Assembly: GCA_014656175.1 (NCBI GenBank)
Contig: BNBX01000009.1
Span: 186,001-250,000 of the forward strand
DNA length: 64,000 nucleotides
Reading direction: 5' to 3'
From: Streptomyces werraensis
GTDB lineage: Bacteria; Actinomycetota; Actinomycetes; Streptomycetales; Streptomycetaceae
Part shown: one piece after another, positions 42,771-51,661 of the stretch
How the letters are laid out: every line of letters begins with the position of its first letter
Numbering within the stretch: position 1 is the stretch's first letter
Position numbers and translations under genes: made by a program
The notes under the pieces: model-generated
Seen by the model: only the letters and a program-made list of their open reading frames with translations
What the model was told of the DNA's origin: nothing
Database searches by the model: none

Positions 42771-43757
42771 ATGAGCGCCCACCCTCCGACCCCGCCCGCC
42801 ACCCCCGACGAGCCCCCCGCGACCGCCGCGACCCCCGCGACCGCCGGGTCCGCCGGGACCGACGAATCCGCCGAGGTCCGCCGCTTCTGGCAGCACCTCG
42901 GCCTGCCCGGCCTCGTCGATGTGCACACGCACTTCATGCCCGAGCGCGTCCTCCACAAGGTGTGGGCGTACTTCGACGGCCTCGGCCCGCTCACCGGCGG
43001 TATCGAGTGGCCGATCACGTACCGCGAGGAGGAGGCCGAACGGGTCGCGCTGCTGCGGGCGTTCGGCGTGCGCGCCTTCACGGCGATGCTGTATCCGCAC
43101 AAGCCGGGCATGGCCCGCCGGCTCAACGACTGGGCGGCCGACTTCGCCCGCCGCACCCCCGACTGCCTGCACACCTCCACCCTCTTCCCCGAGCCCGGCG
43201 CCGCCGCCTACGTCCGCGAGGCCGTCGAGCACGGGACGCGCGTCTTCAAGGCGCACGTCCAGGTCGGCGGGTACGACCCCTCCGACGAGGCGCTCGACGC
43301 CTGCTGGGGGCTGCTCGCCGAGGCGGGCACACCGGTCGTGGTCCACTGCGGCTCGGGCCCCGCCCCCGGCAAGCACACCGGCCCCGAACCGGTCGCCCGC
43401 GTGCTCGCCCGCCACCCCCGGCTGCGGCTGATCGTCGCCCACATGGGCATGCCCGAGTACGAGGACTTCCTCGGCCTGGCCGAGCGGTACCCGGAGGTCC
43501 GTCTCGACACCACCATGGCGTTCACCGGCTTCAGTGAGCGGATGGCGCCGTTCCCCAGGCGGGCGCTCCCCCGCCTGGCCGCCCTCGGCGACCGCGTCCT
43601 GCTCGGCACCGACTTCCCCAACATCCCCTACGGGTACGCCCATCAGCTCGAGGCCCTCGCGGGTCTCGGACTCGGCGACGACTGGCTGCGGGCGGTCTGC
43701 CACGACAACGCGGCCCGGCTGTTCGGCCTCACCGACCCACCGGAGCCGCCCGCCTGA
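42771..43757 (+). CDS. amidohydrolase family protein
   Basis: A 328-residue metal-dependent hydrolase (TIM barrel). A ~30-residue Pro/Ala/Thr tail precedes LVDVHTHFMPERVL (first HxH), then FKAHVQVGGYDPSD (possible Lys and His ligands), VVVHCGSGPAPGKH, IVAHMGMPEYEDFL and the final metal Asp in LLGTDFPNIPY. It is close to the amidohydrolase_2/ACMSD-like group; substrate unknown. ATG 42771 is chosen; a GTG at 42756 would add five residues. A hairpin overlaps its stop codon. Confidence 0.9.
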   Translation: MSAHPPTPPATPDEPPATAATPATAGSAGTDESAEVRRFWQHLGLPGLVDVHTHFMPERVLHKVWAYFDGLGPLTGGIEWPITYREEEAERVALLRAFGVRAFTAMLYPHKPGMARRLNDWAADFARRTPDCLHTSTLFPEPGAAAYVREAVEHGTRVFKAHVQVGGYDPSDEALDACWGLLAEAGTPVVVHCGSGPAPGKHTGPEPVARVLARHPRLRLIVAHMGMPEYEDFLGLAERYPEVRLDTTMAFTGFSERMAPFPRRALPRLAALGDRVLLGTDFPNIPYGYAHQLEALAGLGLGDDWLRAVCHDNAARLFGLTDPPEPPA

Positions 43758-43780
43758 GAAACGCCTGTGGGTTTCTCAGG
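43753..43780 (+). terminator. hairpin at the end of the amidohydrolase gene
   Basis: CCTGAGAAAC (43753-43762) and GTTTCTCAGG (43771-43780), a perfect 10-bp stem overlapping the TGA stop codon and 56 bases before the response regulator start. No T tract. Confidence 0.65.
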
Positions 43781-43835
43781 GAAAACACAGACAGACGCAA
43801 GGGTGCTCTCAGGGGACGCCCGGATCGTGTCCGGT

Positions 43836-44576
43836 ATGACCACGATCTCGCCCCAGGGGCGCACCGAACTGCTGAGGCCGGACGGGAGCTCCGTCCGGGT
43901 GCTGGTGGTGGACGACGAGCAGTCGATCACCGAACTGCTCTCCATGGCCCTGCGCTACGAGGGCTGGCAGATCCGCAGCACGGCCGACGGCCGGAACGCC
44001 CTGCGCGCGGCCCGCGAGTTCCGGCCCGACGCCGTCGTCCTGGACATGATGCTGCCCGACATGGACGGGCTCACCGTCCTCGGCCGGCTGCGCCGCGAAC
44101 TCCCGGACGTGCCCGTGCTGTTCCTCACCGCGAAGGACGCCGTCGAGGACCGGATCGCCGGGCTGACCGCGGGCGGCGACGACTACGTGACCAAGCCGTT
44201 CAGCCTGGAGGAGGTCGTCGCGCGGCTGCGCGGGCTGATCCGCCGCTCCTACGCGGCCGACCGCCGCTCCGACGCCCTGCTGGTGGTCGGCGACCTCACC
44301 CTGGACGAGGACAGCCACGAGGTGACCCGAGGCGGGCAGAGCATCCATCTGACCGCGACCGAGTTCGAGCTGCTGCGCTTCCTGATGCGCAACCCGCGCC
44401 GCGTGCTCAGCAAGGCGCAGATCCTCGACCGCGTCTGGTCCTACGACTTCGGCGGCCAGGCGAACGTCGTCGAGCTGTACATCTCCTACCTGCGCCGGAA
44501 GATCGACGCGGGCCGGGAGCCGATGATCCACACCCGGCGCGGCGCCGGTTACCTGCTGAAGCCCGCGGTTTCGTGA
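43836..44576 (+). CDS. OmpR/PhoB-type response regulator
   Basis: A 246-residue regulator. Receiver domain (~20-135): acidic pair in VLVVDDEQ, phosphoacceptor Asp in AVVLDMMLPDMDG, Thr in LFLTAKD, Lys in VTKPFSLEE. Winged-helix output (~150-245): GGQSIHLTATEFELLRFL, VWSYDFGGQANVVELYISY, TRRGAGYLLKP. The histidine kinase overlaps its stop codon (GTGA), so they are made together. Two glycosyltransferases follow on the same strand with little or no gap, suggesting that the system controls an envelope modification. Confidence 0.95.
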   Translation: MTTISPQGRTELLRPDGSSVRVLVVDDEQSITELLSMALRYEGWQIRSTADGRNALRAAREFRPDAVVLDMMLPDMDGLTVLGRLRRELPDVPVLFLTAKDAVEDRIAGLTAGGDDYVTKPFSLEEVVARLRGLIRRSYAADRRSDALLVVGDLTLDEDSHEVTRGGQSIHLTATEFELLRFLMRNPRRVLSKAQILDRVWSYDFGGQANVVELYISYLRRKIDAGREPMIHTRRGAGYLLKPAVS

Positions 44577-46099
44577 GCGGACCGGCACGGCCGCGTCCGC
44601 GCACGCTGCGGACGCGGCTCGTCGTCGCGTCCGTCACGCTGATCGCGGTGGTGTGCGCGGTGATCGGCACGGTGACCGCGCTGGCCCTCCGCTCCCATCT
44701 GTACGAGCAGCTCGACGGGCAGCTGCGCGAGGCGGCGATGCGGGCGACGGGCGGCCCGACCGGCGACGGACCGCGTCCCGGACCGGCCTCACACGCCCTC
44801 GACTTCGTGACGAGGGGCCCGCAGATGTTCGGCACCGTCGGCGCCACCGTCGTGGACGGCACGGTGACCGACGGGGTGGTCAGCGACTCCCGCGAGGTGA
44901 ACGGCGTCCGCACGCCCGAGGCCGGCCGCCTCACCGGCGCCCAGCTCGCCGCCCTGGAGGACGTCCCGCGCGACCGGCAGGAGCACACCGCCGAGCTCCC
45001 CGGCCTCGGCGGCTACCGCGTCGTCTACGAGGAAGGGCCCAACGGCGCCTTCTACGTCGCCGTCCCCACCGCCGACGTGGACGCCACCGTCACCACCCTG
45101 ATCCTGGTGGAGATCAGCGTCACCGCCGCCGGTCTGGTCGCCGCGTCCCTGGCCGGCGCCGTCATCGTCGGCGTCGCCACCCGCCCGCTGCGCCGGGTCG
45201 CGGACACCGCGACCCGCGTCGCCGAACTCCCCCTCCACCGCGGCGAGGTGACGCTGAAGGAGCGCGTGCCGGAGTCCGAGTGCGATCCGCACACCGAGGT
45301 CGGCCGGGTCGGCGCCGCCCTCAACCGGATGCTCGACCACGTCCACGCCGCCCTGCACGCCCGCCAACTGAGCGAGACCCGGGTACGGCAGTTCGTCGCG
45401 GACGCCGGCCACGAACTGCGCACCCCGCTCGCCTCCATCCGCGGGTACGCCGAACTCACCCGGCGCGGCCGGGAGGAGGTCGGCCCCGACACCCGGCACG
45501 CGCTGCGCCGGATCGAGTCCGAGGCCGGCCGGATGACCCTGCTCGTGGAGGACCTGCTGCTGCTCGCCCGCCTGGACGCCGGACGGCCCCTGCGGTTCGA
45601 GGAGACCGACCTGGTGCCGCTGGTCGTGGACACCGTCAGTGACGCCCGCGCCGCGGGGCCCGGCCACCACTGGCGCCTGGACCTGCCCGACGCGCCCGCG
45701 CCGGTGACCGCCGACGCCGCCCGGCTCCAGCAGGTCCTCGTCAACCTGCTCGCCAACGCCCGCACCCACACCCCGCCGGGCACCACCGTCACCGCACGGG
45801 TGCGCCACGAGGACCCCTGGCTGCGGGTGGACGTCACCGACGACGGGCCCGGCATCCCGCCCGAGCTGCTCCCGCACGTCTTCGAACGCTTCGCGCGCGG
45901 TGACTCGGCCCGCACGCGGGCCACCGGATCCACGGGCCTGGGTCTGGCGATCGTGCGGGCCGTGACGGTCGCGCACGGAGGCGCGGTGACGGTCGACAGC
46001 GTGCCCGGCCGGACGGTGTTCACCCTCCGCCTGCCCGCCGCCGCACCGCACTCACAGCGGTGGCACAGCCTCACCACAGAGGTACGACAGGCCAGTTGA
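44573..46099 (+). CDS. sensor histidine kinase (EnvZ/MprB type)
   Basis: A 508-residue membrane kinase. Transmembrane segment 1 (LVVASVTLIAVVCAVIGTV), an extracytoplasmic sensor of ~130 residues, segment 2 (VEISVTAAGLVAASLAGAVI, ~175-200), HAMP, DHp with the phosphoacceptor His in DAGHELRTPLAS, and HATPase with N-box VLVNLLANARTHTP, G1 TDDGPGIPPE and G2 GSTGLGLAIVR. GTG 44573 overlaps the response regulator stop. Signal unknown; the sensor region has no recognised fold. Confidence 0.95.
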   Translation: MSGPARPRPRTLRTRLVVASVTLIAVVCAVIGTVTALALRSHLYEQLDGQLREAAMRATGGPTGDGPRPGPASHALDFVTRGPQMFGTVGATVVDGTVTDGVVSDSREVNGVRTPEAGRLTGAQLAALEDVPRDRQEHTAELPGLGGYRVVYEEGPNGAFYVAVPTADVDATVTTLILVEISVTAAGLVAASLAGAVIVGVATRPLRRVADTATRVAELPLHRGEVTLKERVPESECDPHTEVGRVGAALNRMLDHVHAALHARQLSETRVRQFVADAGHELRTPLASIRGYAELTRRGREEVGPDTRHALRRIESEAGRMTLLVEDLLLLARLDAGRPLRFEETDLVPLVVDTVSDARAAGPGHHWRLDLPDAPAPVTADAARLQQVLVNLLANARTHTPPGTTVTARVRHEDPWLRVDVTDDGPGIPPELLPHVFERFARGDSARTRATGSTGLGLAIVRAVTVAHGGAVTVDSVPGRTVFTLRLPAAAPHSQRWHSLTTEVRQAS

Positions 46100-46113
46100 C
46101 CAGGGTCGCGGTC

Positions 46114-47694
46114 ATGCGAACCGATCACTGTCCCGGCACGCTGCCTGCTCGGGAGCACCTTCCGGCCGCCTGGGCCGGCACACCGGTCCTGGACGTCGTC
46201 GTCCCCGTGCACAACGAGGAGAAGGACCTCCGGTTCTGCGTCCGCCGGCTGCACGAACACCTCACCCGGACCTTTCCGTACGCGTTCCGCATCACGATCG
46301 CCGACAACGCCTCCACGGACGGCACCCCGCTCATCGCCGCCGAGCTGGCGCGGCGGATCGAGGAGGTGCGGTCCGTCCGGCTGGAGCGGAAGGGCCGCGG
46401 ACGGGCGCTGCGGACCGTCTGGTCCGCCTCGGACGCGCCCGTCCTCGCCTACATGGACGTGGACCTGTCCACCGACCTCAACGCCCTGCTGCCGCTCGTC
46501 GCCCCGCTGATCTCCGGCCACTCCGACGTCGCCATCGGCTCCCGGCTGAGCCGCAGCGCGCGGGTGGTGCGGGGCGCCAAACGGGAGTTCATCAGCCGCA
46601 GCTACAACCTGATCCTGCGCGGCTCGCTCCAGGCGCGTTTCTCCGACGCGCAGTGCGGGTTCAAGGCGGTCCGCCGCGACGTGGCGCAGGTGCTGCTGCC
46701 GCTGGTGGAGGACAGCGGCTGGTTCTTCGACACGGAACTGCTGGTGCTCGCCGAACGGGCGGGGCTGCGGATCCACGAGGTGCCGGTCGACTGGGTCGAC
46801 GACCCCGACTCGACCGTCCACATCGTGCGGACGGCCACGGAGGACCTGAAGGGCGTCTGGCGGGTCGGCAGGGCGCTGGCCACCGGCGCGCTGCCGCTGG
46901 ACCGTCTCACCCGGCCCTTCGGCGACGACCCGCGCGACCGGACCCTCGCGGACGTGCCGCGCGGACTGGCCCGCCAGCTCGTCGGCTTCTGCGCCGTGGG
47001 CGCCCTGTCCACGGTGTTCTACCTGCTCCTCTACAGCGCCTTCCGTTCCGTCACCGGCTCCCAGCTCGCCAACGGGCTCGCCCTGCTCGTGTCGGCGGTC
47101 GCCAACACCGCCGCCAACCGCCGGCTCACCTTCCGGGTGCGGGGCCTCGGCGGGATGGTCCGCCACCAGGCGCAGGGCCTGGTCGTCCTCGCCATCGGCC
47201 TCGCCCTGACCAGCGGCTCCCTCGCCGCCCTCGGCACGGCGAGCAGCGACCCCGCGCACTCCACGGAACTGGCGGTCCTGGTGGCGGCCAACCTGGCGGC
47301 GACGGTCCTGCGGTTCCTGCTGTTCAGAGCCTGGGTCTTCCCGGACCGGGGCCAGGCCCGAGCCGCCGGCGACACGGTGGCCCGGCAGACCGGGGGGACG
47401 CCCGCGCCGGCGGCGACGGGGCACGGCGCCATGGCGCACGCGCCCGGGCCTGCGGCGCCCGGCCCGTCGGGGGCCTCGTCGGCCCCGCAGACGGCCACCT
47501 GGCACGGTGCCGCGTCCGGCGCGCCCGCCTCACCACCGGGGCAGGCGGCGTCACGGGCCGCCTCGGCAGCCGGTTCCGCTCCCCGGGCCCCGCGGACGCC
47601 CCAGCCCGACACGCCACCACTCGCCCCGGCCCGCCCACCGCTTCCCTCCAGGCCCGCCCCGCAGGCCGACCGCGACCCGAGGACCACCCGATGA
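46114..47694 (+). CDS. bifunctional family 2 glycosyltransferase / GtrA membrane protein
   Basis: A 526-residue protein. The N-terminal GT2 domain (~25-280, DPM1-like) has LDVVVPVHNEEKDLRFCVRR, IADNASTDGT, MDVDLSTDLNALL (DxD) and QCGFKAVRRDVA. The GtrA half (~290-410) has four membrane segments (FCAVGALSTVFYLLLYSAF, NGLALLVSAVANTAANR, GLVVLAIGLALTSGSLAAL, VLVAANLAATVLRFLLF). A disordered Ala/Pro/Gly-rich tail of ~110 residues follows. It should make and flip polyprenyl-phosphate sugars, which the next gene's product could transfer. ATG 46114 is 14 bases after the kinase stop. Confidence 0.92.
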   Translation: MRTDHCPGTLPAREHLPAAWAGTPVLDVVVPVHNEEKDLRFCVRRLHEHLTRTFPYAFRITIADNASTDGTPLIAAELARRIEEVRSVRLERKGRGRALRTVWSASDAPVLAYMDVDLSTDLNALLPLVAPLISGHSDVAIGSRLSRSARVVRGAKREFISRSYNLILRGSLQARFSDAQCGFKAVRRDVAQVLLPLVEDSGWFFDTELLVLAERAGLRIHEVPVDWVDDPDSTVHIVRTATEDLKGVWRVGRALATGALPLDRLTRPFGDDPRDRTLADVPRGLARQLVGFCAVGALSTVFYLLLYSAFRSVTGSQLANGLALLVSAVANTAANRRLTFRVRGLGGMVRHQAQGLVVLAIGLALTSGSLAALGTASSDPAHSTELAVLVAANLAATVLRFLLFRAWVFPDRGQARAAGDTVARQTGGTPAPAATGHGAMAHAPGPAAPGPSGASSAPQTATWHGAASGAPASPPGQAASRAASAAGSAPRAPRTPQPDTPPLAPARPPLPSRPAPQADRDPRTTR

Positions 47695-50015
47695 CCCCCG
47701 CGTACGACCCACAGTCCGATCCCGCCGGCGGGACGCCCCTCCCCGCGCCGGCGCCGCACGGCGCGCACACCGGAGCCGGAGCGGCCGCCGACGGCCCCCG
47801 GCCCGCACCGCCCGGCGGGCGGGCCGGTGCGGAAGCGGCCGGCTTCGCATCCGCTTCCGGCCCGGCGCCCGGTGTCCCACCGCGCGGCGCGCATGCCGCG
47901 CCCGCCTTCGGTGACCAGCCGCCCGCGCCCATCCCGGCGACCGTCACGAGCCCCGCCGACGCGGCCGACGGCGCCCCCGCCACCCCCCGCTGGGCCCGCC
48001 CCGCCTTCTTCGCGCTTCTCCTCGCCACCGGCCTGCTCTACCTCTGCAACCTCCACGCCTCCGGCTACGCCAACTCCTTCTACTCCGCGGCCGTGCAGGC
48101 GGGCAGCCAGTCCTGGAAGGCCTTCTTCTTCGGGTCGCTCGACGCCGCGAACGCCATCACCGTCGACAAGCCCCCGGCGGCGCTCTGGCCGATGGCCCTC
48201 TCCGTGCGCCTGTTCGGGCTCAACTCCTGGGCGATCCTGGTGCCCGAGGTGCTCATGGGCGTCGGCACCGTCGCCGTCGTGCACGCGTCCGTGCGCCGAC
48301 GTGCCGGACACGGCGCGGCGCTCCTCGCGGGAGCGGTCCTCGCGCTCACGCCGGTCGCGGCGCTGATGTTCCGCTTCAACAACCCGGACGCGCTGCTCGC
48401 GTTGCTGATGGCCGTCGCCTGCCACCTCGTCGTCCGCGCCCTGGAGGACGGCCGGACCAGATGGCTGGTGTGGGCGGGCGTCGCGATCGGCTTCGGGTTC
48501 CTCACCAAGACGCTCCAGGCGTTCCTGATCCTCCCGGCGCTGGCCGCGGTCTACGCGGTCTGCGCGCCCGTCCGTCCACGCAAGCGGTTCCTGCAGCTCG
48601 CGCTCGCGACCGTCGCGCTCGTGGTGTCCGGCGGCTGGTGGGTCGCGGTGGTCGAGCTGTGGCCGGCGTCCTCACGGCCGTACATCGGCGGCTCGCAGAA
48701 CAACAGCTTCCTGGAGCTGACCTTCGGCTACAACGGCCTGGGCCGGCTCAACGGCGACGAGACCGGCAGCGTCGGCGGCGGGGGCGGACCGGGCGGCGGC
48801 GGAGGCTGGGGCGAGACCGGCTGGGACCGGATGTTCAACGACGACATCGGCGGCCAGATCTCCTGGCTGCTGCCCGCCGCGCTGATCCTGCTGGCCGCCG
48901 CCCTGGTCCTGACCCGCAGGGCCGGCAGGACCGACGTCACCCGCGCCGCGTTCCTGGTGTGGGGCGGCTCGCTGCTGACGACCGCCGGCGTCTTCAGCTT
49001 CATGGCCGGCATCTTCCACCAGTACTACACGGTGGCCCTGGCCCCCTGTCTGGCGGCCGTGACCGGCATGGGTGCGGCGGCCCTGTGGCACAGGCGACGG
49101 GAGACATGGGCCGCCCTCACCCTGGCGGCGGCCGTCACGGCGACGGCGGCCTGGGGATACGTCCTGCTCCACCGCACGCCCGACTACCTGCCGTGGCTGC
49201 GGTGGCTCGTCCTGGTGGGCGGGCTGACCGCCGCGCTCGGGCTGGTCTTCGCCGGCCGGGCGGGACGCCGGGTGGTGCTCGCGGCGGCCGCGCTCGGCGT
49301 CGCGGCCTCCCTGGCCGGGCCGACGGCGTACACCCTGAGCACCGTGCGGGAGGGGCACTCCGGCTCCATCGTCACGGCCGGTCCCGCGTCGACGGGCATG
49401 GGAGGCGGCGGCCGTCCCCCGGGCGGCGCCCAGGACGGGGGGCCCGGCGGTGGCGGCACCCCCGGCCAGGGAGGCGGTCCCGGCGGGGGCGGAAGCCCGC
49501 AGAACGGCACCCCGCCGAACACGAGCGGCGCCGACGGCGACGGCGGTTTCCCCGACGGCGGCCCGTCGGGCCAGGAGGGCACCACGGGCGCCCCGGGCCG
49601 GGCATCGCGCGGAGGCGCCGGCATGGGCGGACTCCTCGGCGGCACCGACGTCGACGCCGAGGCACGCGAGCTGCTGGAGACCGACGCCGACGACTACACC
49701 TGGGCCGCCGCGGCGGTCGGCGCGCAGAACGCCGCGAGCTACCAGCTCGCCACCGGCGAACCGGTCATGGCGGTCGGCGGGTTCAACGGCACCGATCCGT
49801 CCCCGACCCTCGCCCAGTTCCAGCGGTACGTGAACGACGGCCGCATCCACTATTTCGTCTCCGGCGGAGGCACGGGCGGTGGCGGCGGCCGAGGCGGAGG
49901 AGACGGCACCGGCACCTCCTCGCAGATCACCGCCTGGGTCCAGGCCAACTTCACCCAGGTCACCGCCGGCTCCGCCACCTTCTACGACCTCACCCGCCCC
50001 GCGTCCGAAAGCTGA
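47691..50015 (+). CDS. ArnT/PMT-like membrane glycosyltransferase
   Basis: A 774-residue polytopic enzyme. A ~95-residue disordered Ala/Pro/Gly N terminus leads to the first membrane helix (AFFALLLATGLLYLCNL) and the ArnT/PMT_2 signature (NSFYSAAVQAGSQSWKAFFF, ANAITVDKPPAALW with the catalytic Asp). About 12 membrane segments continue to ~565. Then comes a Gly/Pro-rich, low-complexity stretch and an exported C-terminal domain (DDYTWAAAAVGAQNAASYQL to the end) typical of the actinobacterial mannosyltransferase-like group. ATG overlaps the upstream stop. It probably transfers sugar from a polyprenyl carrier to a cell-surface acceptor. Confidence 0.92.
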   Translation: MTPAYDPQSDPAGGTPLPAPAPHGAHTGAGAAADGPRPAPPGGRAGAEAAGFASASGPAPGVPPRGAHAAPAFGDQPPAPIPATVTSPADAADGAPATPRWARPAFFALLLATGLLYLCNLHASGYANSFYSAAVQAGSQSWKAFFFGSLDAANAITVDKPPAALWPMALSVRLFGLNSWAILVPEVLMGVGTVAVVHASVRRRAGHGAALLAGAVLALTPVAALMFRFNNPDALLALLMAVACHLVVRALEDGRTRWLVWAGVAIGFGFLTKTLQAFLILPALAAVYAVCAPVRPRKRFLQLALATVALVVSGGWWVAVVELWPASSRPYIGGSQNNSFLELTFGYNGLGRLNGDETGSVGGGGGPGGGGGWGETGWDRMFNDDIGGQISWLLPAALILLAAALVLTRRAGRTDVTRAAFLVWGGSLLTTAGVFSFMAGIFHQYYTVALAPCLAAVTGMGAAALWHRRRETWAALTLAAAVTATAAWGYVLLHRTPDYLPWLRWLVLVGGLTAALGLVFAGRAGRRVVLAAAALGVAASLAGPTAYTLSTVREGHSGSIVTAGPASTGMGGGGRPPGGAQDGGPGGGGTPGQGGGPGGGGSPQNGTPPNTSGADGDGGFPDGGPSGQEGTTGAPGRASRGGAGMGGLLGGTDVDAEARELLETDADDYTWAAAAVGAQNAASYQLATGEPVMAVGGFNGTDPSPTLAQFQRYVNDGRIHYFVSGGGTGGGGGRGGGDGTGTSSQITAWVQANFTQVTAGSATFYDLTRPASES

Positions 50016-50032
50016 CCCCGCCGGCCACCCCG

Positions 50033-50072
50033 TGCTGTACACCGTAAGAGGGCTGTTCTACGGTGTACAGCA
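50033..50072. promoter_or_regulatory. 40-bp inverted repeat at the MFS exporter promoter
   Basis: TGCTGTACACCGTA (50033-50046) and TACGGTGTACAGCA (50059-50072) are perfect 14-bp arms with a 12-base spacer. The right arm reaches the A of ATG 50072. It is probably the binding site of the TetR regulator encoded at 51662. Confidence 0.8.
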
Positions 50073-51625
50073 TGACCACGTCCTCGCAGGAGCAGCCCGC
50101 CGCGGCCGCCGGCCCGTCCCCCGACACCGCACCGGCGGACGGGGCTCACCGGGGGCACGCGCGGCGCTGGCTGATCCTCGGAGTCATCTGCCTGGCCCAG
50201 CTCACCGTGCTGCTGGACAACACGGTGCTGAACGTGGCGATCCCCTCCCTCACCCGGGAGATGGACGCCTCGACCGCCGACATCCAGTGGATGATCAACG
50301 CCTACTCCCTGGTGCAGTCGGGCCTGCTGCTCAGCGCGGGCAACGCGGCCGACCGCTACGGCCGCAGGAAGATGCTGATCGTGGGCCTCGCCCTGTTCGG
50401 CGCGGGGTCGCTGGTGGCAGGACTGGCCCAGTCCTCCGGGCAGCTGATCGCCGCGCGGGCGGGCATGGGCGTCGGCGGGGCGCTGCTGCTCACCACCACC
50501 CTCGCCGTGGTCATGCAGATCTTCACGCCCGAGGAGCAGCCCAAGGCCATCGGCATCTGGAGCGCCGTCAACTCCCTCGGATTCGCCGCCGGTCCGCTGG
50601 TCGGCGGGTTCATGCTGAACCACTTCTGGTGGGGCTCGATCTTCCTGATCAACCTGCCGGTCGCGGCCCTGGCGCTGGCCGCCGTCGCCGCGTACGTCCC
50701 CGAGTCGCGGAACCGGCGGGGCGACCGGCCCGACCTGGCCGGCGCGGTGCTCTCCACCATCGGCATGACGGCCCTGGTCTACGCGATCATCTCCGGGCCC
50801 GAGCACGGCTGGACGTCCGGCACGGTGGCCGTCAGCGCGGGCACGGCGACCGTGGTGCTCGGCGTCTTCGCGTACTGGGAGAGCCGGATCCCGTACCCGA
50901 TGCTCGACCTCCACTTCTTCCGCAACCGGCGCTTCACCGGCGCGGTCGGCGGCCTGGTGCTGATCACCTTCGGGATGGGCGGCGCGCTCTTCCTGCTCAC
51001 CCAGTACCTCCAGTTCGTCCTGGGCTACGGCCCGCTGGAGGCGGGACTGCGCACCGCGCCGATGGCGCTGACCGTGGTCGCCCTCAACTTCACCGGCGTC
51101 GGCACCAAGTGGTCGGCGAAGATGGGCACTCCGCTGTCGATAGCGGCCGGCATGGGCTTGATGGCGGCCGGGCTGGTGTCGATCGCCACGCTCACCGGCC
51201 ACGGCTACAGCGGCACCCTGCTCGGGCTGGTGCTGATCGGCGCGGGCACCGCGATCGGCAGCCCGGTGATGGCGCACGCCGTGATGAGTTCCGTGCCGCG
51301 CGAGAAGGCGGGCGTCGGCGCCGGGATCAACGGCACGCTGGCCGAGTTCGGCAACGGACTGGGCGTGGCCGTCCTCGGCGCCGTGCTGAACGCGCGCTTC
51401 GCCGCGCTGGCGCCGGTCGCGGCGGCCTCGCTGCCGGCGGCGCTGGCCGCGGCCGGTTCGGACCGCGAACGCGCCGAGATCACCGGGGCGTTCTCCTCCG
51501 GCCTGGAGGCGAGCCTGCTCGTCGGCTCGGTCGCGGTGCTGCTCGGCGGACTGCTCGCGGCGTCGCTGCTGCGCCGCGCCGACCGTGCCGACGCGCGGAC
51601 CGCGCGGGGACAGGCGGACGCCTAG
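50063..51625 (+). CDS. DHA2 family multidrug exporter (MFS)
   Basis: A 520-residue transporter with 14 predicted membrane segments. The cytoplasmic N terminus is followed by WLILGVICLAQLTVLLDNTV, with NTVLNVAIPSL typical of DHA2 drug:H+ antiporters (EmrB/QacA-like), and ADRYGRRKMLIVG (motif A). Translation may start at GTG 50063 or at ATG 50072 (517 residues). The operator repeat covers this area, and AAGAGGG lies only before the GTG. A TetR gene follows 36 bases downstream in the same direction. Confidence 0.92.
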   Translation: MYSMTTSSQEQPAAAAGPSPDTAPADGAHRGHARRWLILGVICLAQLTVLLDNTVLNVAIPSLTREMDASTADIQWMINAYSLVQSGLLLSAGNAADRYGRRKMLIVGLALFGAGSLVAGLAQSSGQLIAARAGMGVGGALLLTTTLAVVMQIFTPEEQPKAIGIWSAVNSLGFAAGPLVGGFMLNHFWWGSIFLINLPVAALALAAVAAYVPESRNRRGDRPDLAGAVLSTIGMTALVYAIISGPEHGWTSGTVAVSAGTATVVLGVFAYWESRIPYPMLDLHFFRNRRFTGAVGGLVLITFGMGGALFLLTQYLQFVLGYGPLEAGLRTAPMALTVVALNFTGVGTKWSAKMGTPLSIAAGMGLMAAGLVSIATLTGHGYSGTLLGLVLIGAGTAIGSPVMAHAVMSSVPREKAGVGAGINGTLAEFGNGLGVAVLGAVLNARFAALAPVAAASLPAALAAAGSDRERAEITGAFSSGLEASLLVGSVAVLLGGLLAASLLRRADRADARTARGQADA

Positions 51626-51661
51626 CATGAACCGGCGTCGGCGAGTCGAGGAAGGTGCGCC

